DNA of 64,000 nt from Cypionkella sp049896245 (GCF_049896245.1 NZ_JAFCTX010000020.1:1-64000); one strand, 5' to 3'. Numbered from the stretch's first letter, positions 8,467-18,088 are shown. The notes: a model not told the origin generated them from the sequence alone. Numbers and translations: made by a program.

Positions 8467-9165
8467 ATGAAAACCATCGTCATCTGCTCCGGCGGACTGG
8501 ACTCTGTTTCATTGGCCCACAAGGTCGCCGTCGAGCATGCGTTGCTGGGCCTGTTATCGTTTGATTACGGCCAGCGTCACCGCAAGGAAGTCACTTTTGC
8601 GGCGGCCTGCGCCGAACGGTTGCAGGTGCCGCATCAGACCATCGACATCCGCGATATCGGCCGCAGCCTGTCTGGCTCGGCGCTGACCGATGATCTGGCG
8701 GTGCCGGACGGGCATTATGCCGAAGAAACCATGCGCATCACTGTGGTGCCGAACCGCAACGCCATCATGCTGGCCATTGCCTTTGGCGTGGCCGCCGCCC
8801 GGGGTGCCGATGCCGTCGCCACCGCCGTGCATGGCGGCGATCACTTCATCTATCCCGATTGCCGTCCCGGCTTTATCGACGCCTTCCAGACCATGCAGCG
8901 CCATGCCCTTGAGGGCTATGCCAACATCGCGCTTTACGCCCCCTATGTGAACCTGCCGAAATCGGCCATTGTCACCGATGGGGCGCGGCGCGACACGCCC
9001 TTTGCGCAAACCTGGTCTTGCTACAAGGGCGGTGATGCCCATTGCGGGCGTTGCGGCACCTGTGTCGAACGGCGCGAGGCCTTTGATCTGGCGGGGGTTG
9101 CCGATCCCACCGAATATACCGATGCCGATTTCTGGCGCGAAGCGGTCAAGCGGGGGGCGGTCTGA
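8467..9165 (+). CDS. queC: 7-cyano-7-deazaguanine synthase QueC
   Basis: QueC turns 7-carboxy-7-deazaguanine into preQ0 using ATP and ammonia, a step towards queuosine in tRNA. The 232-residue product has the PP-loop ATP motif CSGGLDSVSLAH near residue 7 and the C-terminal zinc motif around CYKGGDAHCGRCGTC. ATG 8467 follows an aagga site at 8456-8460. Its stop overlaps the queD start, beginning the queC-D-E-F cluster. Confidence 0.96.
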   Translation: MKTIVICSGGLDSVSLAHKVAVEHALLGLLSFDYGQRHRKEVTFAAACAERLQVPHQTIDIRDIGRSLSGSALTDDLAVPDGHYAEETMRITVVPNRNAIMLAIAFGVAAARGADAVATAVHGGDHFIYPDCRPGFIDAFQTMQRHALEGYANIALYAPYVNLPKSAIVTDGARRDTPFAQTWSCYKGGDAHCGRCGTCVERREAFDLAGVADPTEYTDADFWREAVKRGAV

Positions 9166-9521
9166 TGTTCCGCATCACTAAGGAATTCCACTTTTCCGCC
9201 TCGCATCAGCTGTGCCAACTGCCTGCCAATCATCAATGCGCCCGGCTGCATGGGCATAACTATATCGTGGTGGTGGAACTTGCTGCGGCCACGCTGAACG
9301 CGTTCGGCTTCGTGCGCGATTACCACGATCTGGCCCCGCTGAAGCGCTACCTCGACGATCACTTTGATCACCGCCACCTGAATGACGTGCTGGGCCATGA
9401 TGGGGTGACGTCAGAAGTTCTGGCGCAGCATTTCCATGACTGGTGCAAGGCGCTTTTGCCCGAAACAGTCGCGGTGCGGGTCAGCGAGACGCCCAAGACA
9501 TGGGCGGAATACCGGCCATGA
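9165..9521 (+). CDS. queD: 6-carboxy-5,6,7,8-tetrahydropterin synthase QueD
   Basis: QueD converts dihydroneopterin triphosphate to 6-carboxytetrahydropterin. The 118-residue protein has the PTPS-family zinc histidines (HFSASHQL, RLHGHNY) and the catalytic cysteine in HQCARLHG. A second conserved block is DHRHLND, and the end reads VSETPKTWAEY. It overlaps queC by 1 nt and queE by 4 nt. Confidence 0.95.
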   Translation: MFRITKEFHFSASHQLCQLPANHQCARLHGHNYIVVVELAAATLNAFGFVRDYHDLAPLKRYLDDHFDHRHLNDVLGHDGVTSEVLAQHFHDWCKALLPETVAVRVSETPKTWAEYRP

Positions 9522-10252
9522 CCGATGACAGCAGCGTCATCCGCATATCCGAGATTTTCGGGCCAACCATTCAGGGAGAAGGCGCGCTGATCGGTCAGCC
9601 CACCGTGTTCGTGCGCACAGGGGGCTGCGATTATCGCTGTGCGTGGTGCGACAGTCTGCATGCGGTGGACACCCGTTTTCGCGCCGATTGGCGCGCGATG
9701 ACCACTGACGGGGTGCTGAATGACGTGCGGGCTTTGTCGGCGGGCCAGCCCTTGATGGTGTCGCTGTCAGGAGGCAACCCGGCCATACAGCCGTTGGGGC
9801 CGCTGATCCGGCAGGGCCACGCCGAAGGCTACCGCTTTGCGCTGGAAACCCAGGGCTCGGTCAGCCGCGACTGGTTTGCCGATCTGGATGTGCTGGTTCT
9901 TAGCCCGAAGCCGCCCTCCAGTGCGATGACAACCGACTGGGATGCGCTGAGGGCTTGTGTGGACGCCGCCGCGTCCGGGCCGCGCATCGTGCTGAAATTC
10001 GTGGTCTTCGACGAGGCAGATTATACCTATGCCCGTGACGCCGCCGCACGGTTTCCCGGCCTGCCGGTCTATCTGCAACCGGGCAATCACACCCCGCCGG
10101 GGCCACAGGATGACGACGCCTTGATCGACATCGACGGGATCATGCAGCGGATGGGTTGGCTGGTGGACCGCGTGATTGCCGACCGCTGGTTTGCCGCCCA
10201 TGTGCTGCCGCAACTTCACGTTCTGCTTTGGGGCAACAAACGCGGGGTCTGA
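9518..10252 (+). CDS. queE: 7-carboxy-7-deazaguanine synthase QueE
   Basis: QueE is a radical-SAM enzyme that contracts the QueD product to 7-carboxy-7-deazaguanine. The 244-residue product has the SAM-cluster motif CDYRCAWC (CX3CX2C) near residue 34, preceded by the family's EIFGPTIQGEGALIGQPTVFVR. I chose ATG 9518 because it overlaps the queD stop (ATGA) and the homology begins right after it. Confidence 0.95.
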   Translation: MTDDSSVIRISEIFGPTIQGEGALIGQPTVFVRTGGCDYRCAWCDSLHAVDTRFRADWRAMTTDGVLNDVRALSAGQPLMVSLSGGNPAIQPLGPLIRQGHAEGYRFALETQGSVSRDWFADLDVLVLSPKPPSSAMTTDWDALRACVDAAASGPRIVLKFVVFDEADYTYARDAAARFPGLPVYLQPGNHTPPGPQDDDALIDIDGIMQRMGWLVDRVIADRWFAAHVLPQLHVLLWGNKRGV

Positions 10253-10269
10253 CCGCGATGGAGATCGAC

Positions 10270-10731
10270 ATGACTGATATCTACAAGGATCTGAAACAGC
10301 TTGGCACTGCCAGCCCGCTGCCGCAAAGCCCTGAAGAGGCGGTGCTGGAAAAGGTGGCGAACCCACAAGCGGGCACCGCCTATTGCGTGCGCTTCACCGC
10401 GCCGGAGTTCACCTCGCTTTGCCCGATGACGGGCCAGCCGGATTTCGCGCATCTGGTAATCGACTATGTGCCGCAGCACTGGCTGGTCGAAAGCAAATCG
10501 CTGAAGCTTTATCTTGGCTCTTTTCGAAATCACGGCGCGTTTCACGAGGATTGTACGGTTTCGATCGGCAAGCGGCTGGTCGAACTGCTTGACCCCGCGT
10601 GGCTGCGCATCGGCGGCTATTGGTATCCGCGCGGCGGCATCCCAATTGACGTGTTCTACCAGACCGGACCTGCGCCACAGACCCTGTGGATTCCGGATCA
10701 AGGCGTGCCGTCCTACCGTGGACGCGGTTAA
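10270..10731 (+). CDS. queF: NADPH-dependent 7-cyano-7-deazaguanine reductase QueF
   Basis: QueF reduces preQ0 to preQ1, the base inserted into tRNA. The 153-residue protein is the short, unimodular type, with the catalytic Cys in SLCPMTGQPDF and the ESKSLKLYLGSFRNHGAFHED block. ATG 10270 has a ggag site at 10260-10263; ATG 10258 would add four residues. With this gene the window holds the full GTP-derivative-to-preQ1 branch apart from FolE. Confidence 0.95.
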   Translation: MTDIYKDLKQLGTASPLPQSPEEAVLEKVANPQAGTAYCVRFTAPEFTSLCPMTGQPDFAHLVIDYVPQHWLVESKSLKLYLGSFRNHGAFHEDCTVSIGKRLVELLDPAWLRIGGYWYPRGGIPIDVFYQTGPAPQTLWIPDQGVPSYRGRG

Positions 10732-11008
10732 GCCCCCAAACCGACCGCAAAACCAACATCTTAGTCGAGAAGACATGGTATCTGGAGAAAGGAAGCGGGT
10801 CTGAACCGTCGGCATAGCTGTTCGCCATCTGCGCTATTCGATGTCGGACGCGTCTCAGCCAGCAAGAAAGCCAACCCGCTGTTCACAAAGCTAGGTGAAT
10901 GCCAGTGGCATCCCCTAAGTGTGCAGTACATCTTGCGGAAAGCGTTCAATAAATCTTAGGATCAAAGAGACCGCCAACAAGCGCGGACTGGTCAAGGTTT
11001 GGATTGCC

Positions 11009-12268
11009 ATGAAGCGAAATCTCTCTGTTCAATCGCTGACAATAGATGTTCTTAGCATGCTCCTGAAAGCTCCAACAACAGGATCCGGACCTGCCGTGGC
11101 GTCAGCTCTGGGTTTGCTGGGACGATACTTCAACGCTAGTTCCGTCCAAATTTTAGGACTGAAAGCCACCGGCGCACCCGTGCTGTCGAGTTCCTGGGCG
11201 GCGGCCGAGCGGTCTACGGACATGCCTGATCTTGCGGGGCTTGTGCGGGATCTGCAAGACGCTGCGACCAGACCGCTTTCTAAACCAGCCCCAATCCTTC
11301 TTGGCTCCAACTTGCTTCTGCGGGACCATGTTGCTGATCTTCCGGCCTGTGTGGACTGGGCTGGTGGAAATCTGGCGATCCTGCCCTTGGGAGATGGGAA
11401 AGCTGGTGCTACGATTTTAGTGTTGCACGCCCCGCAAGGCGGAAATCGCCTTTCTGTGACTGAACTCGGCGCAATCACACCTGTCACGGAGGGGATTCTT
11501 GCCACTATGGGATGGCCAAATGCCGGGTCAGGGCAAACGGATAGTTCCGATGACCGTGAGGATCGAAGCTTTCAGACTTTGTTAGAAGCGATGCCGGATA
11601 TCGTCCTTGAAGTAGATGCTGATGGAACGTTCATCTACGTGCATGCCAGAAATCCGGAAGATTTGGTCAGGCCGCGTGAGGAAATGTTGGGGCACCGGCT
11701 GGAAGACGTGTTGCCGCCAGAAGTGGCTTTGCAGCGCCGCGCGATGATGGCGGAATTGGATCGCGGCATCAGCCCCGAGGACCGGACATACAAGATTGAC
11801 ACTATCACAGGGCAACGTTGGTACAGCGTGCGTGCTGCCCGACGCGACGGCGCGGACGCAAGGCCATCATACCTGTTCGTAAGCCGCGATGTGACTTCAG
11901 AAATATTGCAACTAAATACCCTCGACAGACTGAGTGAGGTGGCTCGCCGAACAATCAACTTGGTAATCGTAACTGACACCGAGCAGCGTATCGAATATGT
12001 GAATGATGCTTTCGAACGGTTGACGGGGTACACTTTAGCCGAAGCCAAAGGTAAGCGCCCCGGTTCATTCTTGAAGAGCAAGAATACAGACCCCGAAGCC
12101 TCAGCCAAAATGCGCGATGCGTTGAACAGGGGCGAACCTGTCCAGGTTGAAATTCTGAACTGCTCCAAGCATGGTGTTGAATATTGGCTGGATATCAGCA
12201 TTGAACCCTTGCGCGACGAGATTGGCAACTTGACTGGATTTATGGCGGTTGAGACGGACATTTCGGAG
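11009..12268 (+). pseudogene. GAF/PAS sensor protein truncated by the IS5-family element
   Basis: The native frame starts at ATG 11009 and runs into the IS at 12269, ending at a TGA at 12290-12292 inside the element. Residues 1 to about 190 resemble a GAF-type domain. Two PAS domains follow, at about 195-310 (LLEAMPDIVLEVDADG) and 320-420 (IVTDTEQRIEYVNDAFERL). The second has the fold of a LOV domain (GKRPGSFLKSKNTD) but no photoactive Cys. The output domain, probably a histidine kinase or GGDEF domain, is lost. No continuation is found right of the IS. Confidence 0.8.
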
Positions 12269-13318
12269 GGCTCTGTTGCACAAATCGGTTGACGGCCGGA
12301 CTTCCCCTATCCCCAGACAGACCTATCCCACGACCTTTGTGACTGGGATGCCGAGCGCGGTGTAGCCGTTCAGCACGGCAACACGAACCTGGAACTCCGC
12401 CACCTGACGGTCGAAGTCCCGCGCCATGAGGCGCTGGCCCAACAGTTTCACGCAGTGCATCTTGGTTTCGACGCGGCTCCGGCGGTGGTAGCCGCTCCAT
12501 CGTCGCCAGAGCGCGCGGCCGAGATATTTCGTCGCCCGCAGCGCCTCGTTGCGGGCGACAGCACCTGCCGTGATCGCCTTCCAGGGTTTTGCATTTTTGC
12601 GGGGCGGAATGACGGCGTCAGCACCCCGTTCGGCGATGGCATCATGACACTTGCGCGTGTCGTAGGCGCCGTCGGCGGTGACTGTGGCAATCTCCTGATC
12701 TGGAGAGATTTGGCTGAGCAGTTCGGGTAGCATTGGAGCATCGCCTATATCGCTGCTGGTGACCTCGACCGCCCTGATTTCCAGTGTTTCCTCGTCGATC
12801 CCGAGATGGACCTTGCGCCAGACGCGGCGTTTTGCACCGCCGTGCTTGCGGGCATTCCACTCCCCTTCGCCCTCGACCTTGATACCTGTGCTGTCGATCA
12901 GCAGATGCAGCGGACCCTGCGACCCCCGATGTGGGATGTTCACGGCAAGGGCCTTCTGACGACGGCTGAGCGTGCTGAAATCAGGCACATCCCAGTCGAG
13001 GCCGATCAGGCCAAGCAGGCTCTCGACGAAGCCGGTCGTTTGCCGCAGCGCCATGCCGAAAAGGACCTTCATCGTCAGGCAGGTCTGGACGGCCGCATCG
13101 CTGTAGACGGGCTGTCGCCCACGCTTGCCTGTCGGCTTCGCAGTCCACGCCATGTCTGGATCGAACCAGATCGTCAGGGATCCCCGGCGCTTGAGCGCCT
13201 CGTTGTAGGATGGCCAGTTCAGGGTCTTGTAAGTCGGTGTGTTCGGTCTGCTCATGCTCTCCAGCTATCACGCTGGATTCACAAGATGAATCCTTCACGG
13301 GATTTGTGCAACAGAGCC
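12269..13318 (-). mobile_element. IS5-family insertion sequence, 1050 bp, complete
   Basis: The element is bounded by perfect 18-bp inverted repeats: ggctctgttgcacaaatc at 12269-12286 and its reverse complement at 13301-13318. It carries one intact transposase on the minus strand. The flanks (atttcggag on the left, gatcaacac on the right) do not form a target duplication, and the two sides belong to unrelated genes. This suggests that a deletion or inter-element recombination followed insertion. Confidence 0.95.
12323..13255 (-). CDS. IS5-family DDE transposase
   Basis: The 310-residue protein has the family's N-terminal KTLNWPSYNEALKRRG start and the DDE catalytic residues in LLIDSTGIK, TVTADGAYDT and the C-terminal RRSRVETKMH block. 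The frame is intact and the length is normal, so the element may be active. Confidence 0.95.
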   Translation of the reverse strand: MSRPNTPTYKTLNWPSYNEALKRRGSLTIWFDPDMAWTAKPTGKRGRQPVYSDAAVQTCLTMKVLFGMALRQTTGFVESLLGLIGLDWDVPDFSTLSRRQKALAVNIPHRGSQGPLHLLIDSTGIKVEGEGEWNARKHGGAKRRVWRKVHLGIDEETLEIRAVEVTSSDIGDAPMLPELLSQISPDQEIATVTADGAYDTRKCHDAIAERGADAVIPPRKNAKPWKAITAGAVARNEALRATKYLGRALWRRWSGYHRRSRVETKMHCVKLLGQRLMARDFDRQVAEFQVRVAVLNGYTALGIPVTKVVG

Positions 13319-13680
13319 GATCAACACGACAAGTTTGACGAGGGCGATCATGACCTGCGTCAGCCCGTTATAACGGCTCACGAATGGGTCAGAGTCGGAA
13401 GGATAGCTGTCACATCCCGGAAGGTGGCAGGGCTGTTTTCTGAACAGGTCCAGCTTGAGTTTGTGCCAGTCCTTCATCGCCTGCAAGGGCGTCTTGCTGC
13501 CCAAGGCTGACTGCGGCAACTTCTGGTTGTAGAGTAACACATATCGGTCCAGCGTGGTTTCTAACGCGTCGCCCGAGCGGATGTGGTGCGACTGCAGCAC
13601 CTCCTCGATGCGGCGGTTGAACCGTTCGACCATGCCGTTGGTTTGCGGATGCGCGAGCGGGGCCAAGCGTTGATCGTGGC
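13319..13680 (-). pseudogene. IS481-type transposase C-terminal fragment
   Basis: The minus-strand frame reads LAHPQTNGMVERFNRRIEE, then YNQKLPQSALGSKTP and PGCD, the end of the rve integrase core of IS481-like transposases. The N-terminal two thirds, including the first catalytic aspartates, are missing. Its left side is cut by the IS5 element and its right side abuts a cysteine-synthase fragment. It is a remnant. Confidence 0.8.
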
Positions 13681-13683
13681 CCC

Positions 13684-14007
13684 CTAAGCCAGCATCGCAA
13701 AGCGTTTCTCGTCGCTGAACGCATCGGAAAACGCGAAATGGGTCTTGTAGCCCAAGGCACTGGCCACCAGTGCCAAGGAAATCCCGGTGGTTCCGGCGGT
13801 ATATTCCACCACCGTGCCGCCGGGCGGCAAGCGGCCCGCCGCCGCCCGCTGCACGATCATCCGCGCCAGCCGATCCTTCATGCTGCCGGTCGGATTTGCC
13901 GATTCCAGTTTGGCCACGATCCGGGCGCTGCCGTCGGGCACGATCCGGCGCAATTCGACCAGCGGCGTGTTGCCGATCGCATCCAGAATATGTTGTCCTT
14001 GGCCCAT
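13684..14007 (-). pseudogene. PLP-dependent cysteine-synthase-family protein, N-terminal fragment
   Basis: The frame starts at 14007 and encodes the first ~107 residues of a CysK/CBS-type enzyme (DAIGNTPLVELRRI, PLP lysine in NPTGSMKDRLA, TAGTTGISLALV). It ends abruptly at 13684 where IS481 sequence begins; about two thirds of the protein is missing. It lies 72 nt downstream of the DUF4242 gene on the same strand and was probably in its operon. Confidence 0.85.
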
Positions 14008-14079
14008 CGCCCGATTTCCTTTGCTATTTTGGCCAGACCCGCATGCCTTGGTTCATCGGCCTGCGTGCGGCCCTCCGGC

Positions 14080-14343
14080 TCACGGGGTCAGATCAAGTGC
14101 GGCGACAATACTGTGGTAAGGCAGTCCAGCCGTGTCGTTCAGCCGCCTGACATCGGTGTCCGAGGCAGCATCGAACAGGCACATGCAGCGCCCATCCTCT
14201 GGCGCAAAGGTCGAGCGGATGTAGCTGATCTTAGTTCCCTGCGCGGTCATATCCTGCGCAGTCTTGATCGCGGCCTGCTGCGCACCGCCCAGATCAGCCA
14301 TGCTGATCCCTTTAAGATCACGTTCCACCATATAGACTGTCAT
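14080..14343 (-). CDS. DUF4242 (SCO4226-like) small protein
   Basis: The 87-residue product starts MTVYMVERDLKGISMADL and contains ISYIRSTFAPEDGRCMCLFDA. This matches the DUF4242 family of ferredoxin-like small proteins, one member of which (SCO4226) is described as binding nickel. I used the internal ATG 14343, since the 12 codons upstream are not conserved-looking. It faces a LysR regulator across a 163-bp gap, which suggests control by that regulator. Confidence 0.75.
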   Translation of the reverse strand: MTVYMVERDLKGISMADLGGAQQAAIKTAQDMTAQGTKISYIRSTFAPEDGRCMCLFDAASDTDVRRLNDTAGLPYHSIVAALDLTP

Positions 14344-14506
14344 TTTCCGACTCCCTGCTTGTGACGGTGCCCATATCAAGCGCCCTGTCGCCGCAAAAAG
14401 AAAATGAGGATTGGTTATCTATCCATAACCGCAAGTTTGCCAGAACCGTGTATGATGGCGGCGAAGGGTTTGGGGTGCAATGACTGGAATTTAGAGGGCG
14501 GTCAGC

Positions 14507-15385
14507 ATGGAAATGTCGCAGATCCGATATGTTCTGGCCGCCGCGCAGACGCTCAATTTCACCAAGGCGGCGCTCCAGTGCAACATCTCGCAACCGGCGT
14601 TGACCAAAGGCATCAAAACGCTGGAGCTGGCGCTGGGTGCGCCGGTGTTTCACCGCGAAGGCAAGCGGATATTGCTCAGCGATTTCGGTCGTTCGATGCT
14701 GCCGCATCTGCAACATATCGTCGATGAAACCGAGGCGCCGCAGTTGCTGGCGCAGAATATGCGCCTTTTGCACAAGGTGCCAATCCGGCTGGGGGTCATG
14801 TCCACCGTTGGACACATCCATCTCGCGCGGTTTCTGGGCCAGTTCGAAAACAGCTATGAGGGGATTGAGCTGAGCGTGACCGAAGCCCCGGTTGCCGACC
14901 TCAGGGCACAGCTGGAGAATGGCACACTGGATGCGGCCGTGCTGAACCCGATGGATGGTCTGGGCGAAGCGTTCCACGCCCACCCGCTTTATACCGAACG
15001 CTACATCGTGATCTTCCCGCCCGAGCATCGACTGGGCCATCTGAACGCGGTCAAGCTGACCGATCTGTCGGGCGAGCCTTATGTTGACCGGCTGGCCTGC
15101 GAATTGCGCGAAACCGTGATGGCGGTCTGCGCGGAAAAGCAGGTCGCCCTGTACGCCCGGTTCCGCTCGGACCGCGAGGATTGGGTGCAGGCGATGGTGC
15201 TGGCGCGGATCGGCTTTGCCTTCATGCCGGAATATTCGGTGTCGCTGCCCGGCCTGTTGCAGCGCCCGCTGGTCGATCCGGTGGTGCAGCGCAGCATCGC
15301 CCTGATCACTGTACGGGGGCGCCCCCATTCCCCCGCCGTCGCGGCCTTTGTGCGGGCCGCCAAAAGCTTTGCCTGGCCGGGGTGA
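14507..15385 (+). CDS. LysR-family transcriptional regulator
   Basis: The 292-residue protein has an N-terminal winged helix-turn-helix (FTKAALQCNISQPALTKGIKTLE, residues 18-40) and a periplasmic-binding-like effector domain from about residue 90. It diverges from the DUF4242/cysteine-synthase pair, its likely target. The effector is unknown. Confidence 0.9.
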   Translation: MEMSQIRYVLAAAQTLNFTKAALQCNISQPALTKGIKTLELALGAPVFHREGKRILLSDFGRSMLPHLQHIVDETEAPQLLAQNMRLLHKVPIRLGVMSTVGHIHLARFLGQFENSYEGIELSVTEAPVADLRAQLENGTLDAAVLNPMDGLGEAFHAHPLYTERYIVIFPPEHRLGHLNAVKLTDLSGEPYVDRLACELRETVMAVCAEKQVALYARFRSDREDWVQAMVLARIGFAFMPEYSVSLPGLLQRPLVDPVVQRSIALITVRGRPHSPAVAAFVRAAKSFAWPG

Positions 15386-15392
15386 GGCGGCG

Positions 15393-16184
15393 TTACCGCC
15401 GGACCCCGAGCGTCACCACATATTCGCGCGGCATGGCCAGGCCATTAGGGGCGCGATATTGCTCATGCATTGCGATGAAGTCCCGCTTCAGACCGGCGGC
15501 ACGCTCCGGATCGAGACTGTTGGCCAACGCCTTCGTTGGCCCATAGCCGCCGACGAACACATCCCAGACCGCCTCGCCGGAAGGCATGCGCAACATCGAG
15601 GTGCCAGATTCAAAGCTCAGATCGAACGCCCCGCCCAACAGTTCGGTGAGACGATCTTCACTGCCCCAGGCAAAGGGCGAAGGCGGCGGGGTCGACGGCG
15701 GTGGCGGCATATAGGGTTTCATCGTCTTGAACAGATCGAAGATCGTGCTGTCAGGGCGCCAGGTCGCCAGCGCCAGACGTCCGCCGGGGCGCACCACCCG
15801 CGCCAGTTCGGCCGCCGCAACTTCGGGTCTGGCAACGAACATCACCCCAAAGGTCGAGGTGACTGCATCGAAGGCGGCATCGCCGAATTCCAGCGCCTCG
15901 GCATCACCCACCCGAAAGTCGATCTCGGGGGCCAGTTGTTTGGCCGCCGAGATCACACCGGCCCCAAAATCAATACCAGTGACCGTTGCACCGCGTTTGG
16001 CGATTTGCCGCGCAGTCCATCCGGTGCCAGTGGCCACATCAAGATACCTCTCGCCCACGACCGGCCAAACCCGGTTGACCGTATGACTGATCGCATCTGC
16101 GATCGAGTCACTGATCTTGTCATAAGCAGCACCGCCCGATCCCCAAGTGGACCCGGCCTTTTCATTATGTGCGAGAATTGGCAT
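15393..16184 (-). CDS. Class I SAM-dependent methyltransferase
   Basis: The 263-residue protein has a UbiE-like Rossmann core: motif I YLDVATGTGWTARQIA near residue 46, VTGIDFGAG, and a later LARVVRPGGRLALATW. The substrate is unknown. It converges on the LysR gene, with only 7 nt between the stops. The proline-rich MPPPPSTPPPSP loop near residue 155 is unusual. Confidence 0.85.
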   Translation of the reverse strand: MPILAHNEKAGSTWGSGGAAYDKISDSIADAISHTVNRVWPVVGERYLDVATGTGWTARQIAKRGATVTGIDFGAGVISAAKQLAPEIDFRVGDAEALEFGDAAFDAVTSTFGVMFVARPEVAAAELARVVRPGGRLALATWRPDSTIFDLFKTMKPYMPPPPSTPPPSPFAWGSEDRLTELLGGAFDLSFESGTSMLRMPSGEAVWDVFVGGYGPTKALANSLDPERAAGLKRDFIAMHEQYRAPNGLAMPREYVVTLGVRR

Positions 16185-16504
16185 GCAAACCTCCCATGAT
16201 AACCATTATGAAAAATGCATTGCGCACAGCACTAACGGTATCGCGACAGCTATTGCGGTCCCGACAAACTGCCGTCACAAAGACTACCGATGCAGGCTTG
16301 GATGCGGCGGTCAAACCCCGTCTGACAGCAACCAGCTTGAAATTATGCTCCAAAGCATACGCCAAACGATCTTAGTGTCAACAAACGTTGGGCTTTCACT
16401 GTGCGATGGCGAAACCCGCCAGCGTCCGGCACGTGCAGCCTTTCCCGGCACAATGCGACGGTAGATCGTCACGAGACAATGAAAACTGCGGCTGCGCCGA
16501 CGTG
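16185..16504. other. Intergenic junction without a recognisable gene
   Basis: Short frames exist on both strands (for example 16165-16365 minus and 16169-16375 plus), but neither resembles a known family. This stretch separates the methyltransferase from a 5'-truncated oxidase, so a deletion breakpoint probably lies near 16490-16510. Confidence 0.5.
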
Positions 16505-17191
16505 CCAGAGGCACTGATCGTTTGGAGCGTGATGCGCAAGGCACCACCCCTGCCTTTTTTGCCTACAGAATGGCACGGTCGCGAGGTGCTGGTCTTTGCT
16601 GCTTGCTATGCGGGCGACATGGCCGAGGGTGAAATGGCCATGGCGAGATTGCGCGCTCTGGGCAATCCCATTGCCGATGTGATCTCGCCGCATCCCTTTA
16701 CCGGCTGGCAGGCCGCTTTTGATCCCCTGCTGACGCCCGGCGCGCGCAACTACTGGAAAAGCCATGACTTCATTGATCTGCCGGACGCGGCCATATCGCT
16801 GATCCTAGAGGCCATCGGTACTTTGCCAGACCCGCAGTCCGAGATTTTTATCGCCCATGTCGGCGGTGCGATGGCTCGTGTCGCTCCCGACGCGACCGCC
16901 TTTCCGCAACGTGCTGCGCATTTCACGATGAACGTGCATACGCGTTGGTCGGATGCCGGAAAGGACACGGCCTGCATCGCTTGGGCTAGGGATTTCTTCG
17001 CCCGGATTGCACCGCATGCGGCTGGATCCGTCTATGTAAACTTCATGCCCGAGGATGAAGGCGACAGGATTGGTGCCGCGTATGGTGGTAACATGGACCG
17101 GCTGGGCCGGATCAAAGCAAAATACGATCCAGCCAACCTATTCCGTGCGAACCATAATCTACTGGCGGCTGTGGCACAGGCAGCGGAATAG
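16505..17191 (+). pseudogene. FAD-linked (BBE-type) oxidase, C-terminal half only
   Basis: The ~228-residue frame ends with the berberine-bridge-enzyme C-terminus KYDPANLFRANHNL and has the VYVNFMPEDEGDR region of FAD_binding_4/BBE oxidoreductases. The N-terminal FAD-binding half (about 230 residues with the flavin-linked His/Cys) is absent; upstream codons read unrelated sequence. It cannot be a functional oxidase. Confidence 0.8.
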
Positions 17192-17195
17192 ATCT

Positions 17196-17340
17196 CCTTG
17201 GACGGGCGGGACCGCTGCGAAAGTGCCGTGATGGCGGCGATAATCACCGCCACCGGCTGGCAGTACCACACCGCAGACTCGACAGCGTCGAGCAACTTGG
17301 TAGGAAGCTGGGCCTGACGATTACGTCGGCGAACGAGTGA
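17196..17340 (+). pseudogene. DUF3489 C-terminal remnant, frameshifted
   Basis: In one frame 17231-17280 reads MAAIITATGWQYHTAD, and in the next frame 17302-17340 reads RKLGLTITSANE then stop. Together these match the DUF3489 tail seen intact at 18891-19433 (MITATNWKPHTLRG ... KKLGIIVTSAKE). It is a decayed second copy about 1.7 kb away. Confidence 0.55.
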
Positions 17341-17430
17341 ACCGACCCGAGTTTGCCGACGGGGGATTTGTCTGTCCTTCGGGCAACCCTATTGAGCGAG
17401 TTCAAGTTTGCCCAGTAATCTTTATCTTCT

Positions 17431-17991
17431 TTATCCCAGCGAGACACGGAGGTCGGCCAGTGCTTCCAACTGTGCGCGAACATGGGCATCCAGCACGCGT
17501 TGCATGATGGCGGCTTCGATCATCACCGGTTTGCCTGATGTCTTTTCCACCTCCGCTGCCAATTGCGCGGCCATCAGCGCCGCCACCCGGGCAGGCCAGG
17601 TGACCCAGACATCGCGTTCCTGCCGCGCCAGGCGGAACACCAATGCCTCGGCCCGCGCCCGGTCGACCAACATGCCCTTCTTCTTCTGGATCGCCAGTTG
17701 GCGTTCCTGCGCTTGATAGACCGTCAGTGCGGTGCGGGCTTTGAGATAGCTGTCCGTCCCGCCACTGCTACCGGTTGGCAAGGCAGCATCGCCACCAAGC
17801 GAGCGGCGCTGTTGATCGGGATCGGTCATTTCCGTCCGGCGCACATCAGATGCGGCCGCATTGATCGAGCCATCGGCATAGAACACCAGTCTGCCGCCGC
17901 GTTTGGCGTTCTGGACCGCACCCCGTGACAGGCCGGAATGGGAGGAATATTCGCGTTCGCTCATGCCGTTCATAGCTGCTCCTTGGTTCAA
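17431..17991 (-). CDS. Phage terminase small-subunit-like (Nu1-type) DNA-packaging protein
   Basis: The 186-residue product has an N-terminal helix-turn-helix (SEREYSSHSGLSRGAVQNAKRGGRLVFYADGSI) typical of 'element of external origin' proteins related to phage Nu1. An alpha-helical region follows (YLKARTALTVYQAQERQLAIQKKKGMLVDR). The start is ATG 17991, 17973 or 17964; I kept the longest. No large terminase subunit follows, so it is probably an orphan from a decayed prophage. Confidence 0.65.
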   Translation of the reverse strand: MNQGAAMNGMSEREYSSHSGLSRGAVQNAKRGGRLVFYADGSINAAASDVRRTEMTDPDQQRRSLGGDAALPTGSSGGTDSYLKARTALTVYQAQERQLAIQKKKGMLVDRARAEALVFRLARQERDVWVTWPARVAALMAAQLAAEVEKTSGKPVMIEAAIMQRVLDAHVRAQLEALADLRVSLG

Positions 17992-18088
17992 TTAAGCCAA
18001 TGATATTGATTGTTTTTTCGTTGATCAAGGTCGGCGTTAGAGCGAACTTGCATACAGACGCGAGGCAGCCCGCACCGCGAAAAGCCAC

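Noticed and set aside
16165..16375. Overlapping short frames on both strands upstream of the methyltransferase
   Set aside because: Neither looks like a known regulator, and codon usage does not separate them from non-coding sequence.
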